The notes beneath the pieces are model-generated. The model did not search any database, was not told where the DNA came from, and was given only the letters and a program-made list of their open reading frames with translations. Positions 63,628-64,000 of a DNA stretch of 64,000 nucleotides are shown piece after piece. The position numbers and the translations under genes were made by a program. The stretch is from Herminiimonas sp. KBW02 (GTDB taxonomy: Bacteria; Pseudomonadota; Gammaproteobacteria; Burkholderiales; Burkholderiaceae_D), in NCBI RefSeq assembly GCF_003852535.1, contig NZ_QAJP01000008.1, positions 130,013 through 194,012 on the forward strand, given 5' to 3'. Position 1 is the first letter of the stretch, and every line of letters starts with the position of its first letter.

Positions 63628-64000
63628 TATTTCAAAAGCTCCAAAACAGCGTCCAGCGACGCTTGATCGACAATCGCGTGTCCGGTCAACTCACCGTTGA
63701 TACGCTTGGTCAGGCCTGCCAATACCTTGCCCGGACCGCATTCAACCACGTCCTTGACACCATCTGCAGCCATTTTTTGCACCGATTCAACCCAGCGCAC
63801 CGGATTAGCAGCCTGACGCACCAATGCATCCTTGATGCCTTCAACATCGCTGACGATAGCGACATCAACGTTATTGATCAATGGAATCTGCGGCGCGTTG
63901 AAAGTCAGCGTCGCCATGTATTCACGCAAGCGATCCGATGCAGGCTTCAACAAAGACGAATGGAACGGCGCAGAAACCGGCAGCGACAATGCGCGTTTAG
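63627..64000 (-). CDS. fabD: malonyl-CoA:ACP transacylase, C-terminal part (cut by window edge)
   Basis: Loads malonyl groups on acyl carrier protein. Only the last 124 residues are inside the window; the frame is open to position 64000 (minus strand 5' side). The catalytic His region LSLPVSAPFHSSLLKPAS is visible, followed by IPLINNVDVA, PVRWVESVQKM and VVECGPGKVLAGLTKRI. First visible gene of the fabD-fabG-acpP-fabF order. Confidence 0.93.
   Translation of the reverse strand, partial: KRALSLPVSAPFHSSLLKPASDRLREYMATLTFNAPQIPLINNVDVAIVSDVEGIKDALVRQAANPVRWVESVQKMAADGVKDVVECGPGKVLAGLTKRINGELTGHAIVDQASLDAVLELLK

Overview
The window looks like chromosomal DNA of a betaproteobacterium, most likely Oxalobacteraceae (Herminiimonas/Janthinobacterium group). 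This rests on the canonical gene order fabD-fabG-acpP-fabF ... rpoE-rseA-rseB-mucD ... lepA-lepB-rnc-era-recO-pdxJ-acpS-nagZ-uvrC-pgsA-tRNA-Gly and on moderate GC content. The genus is inferred, because no database search was possible. I saw no rRNA, CRISPR array, insertion sequence or prophage.

Layout. 1-2160: a broken gene end, rluD and bamD. 2179-18764 (minus strand): a six-gene operon encoding a type I secretion system and, as its last gene, a 3061-residue repeat adhesin of the RTX/Bap type. Two of the genes encode a MotA-like and a MotB/OmpA-like protein, so the exporter carries its own predicted ion-driven energiser, as in the SiiAB-SiiCDF/SiiE system of Salmonella SPI-4. 19218-25089: metabolic and stress genes (yaaA, a PIN-domain protein, a YbdL-like aminotransferase, a crotonase, a histidine phosphatase, a YfcG-like GST, a MaoC hydratase and a DUF1178 protein). 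25095-25668: tRNA-Leu and tRNA-Cys, then a small region with a probable dehydrogenase remnant.

25669-35472 (plus strand): eleven closely packed genes forming one apparent operon. It holds a two-component system, a NodT-type outer membrane lipoprotein, a DevC/DevA/DevB-like ABC exporter, a HAD (MtnX-like) phosphatase, an Est30-like hydrolase, a pair of small ArnE/ArnF-like membrane proteins and a DegT/ArnB-like aminotransferase. It converges, 14 bp apart, on a minus-strand trio (38818-35487): a class III aminotransferase, a GNAT/BioF2-like acyltransferase and an arginase-fold protein. Together these look like an undescribed pathway that makes and exports an amine-bearing envelope lipid or small molecule under a dedicated sensor.

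38968-44200 (minus): a chaperone-usher fimbrial operon, preceded by 1.1 kb without a convincing gene. 45290-64000 (minus): two identical tRNA-Gly genes followed by conserved housekeeping blocks for phospholipid synthesis, DNA repair, cell-wall recycling, vitamin B6, ribosome and RNA maturation, protein export, the sigma-E envelope stress module and fatty acid synthesis. The window ends inside fabD.
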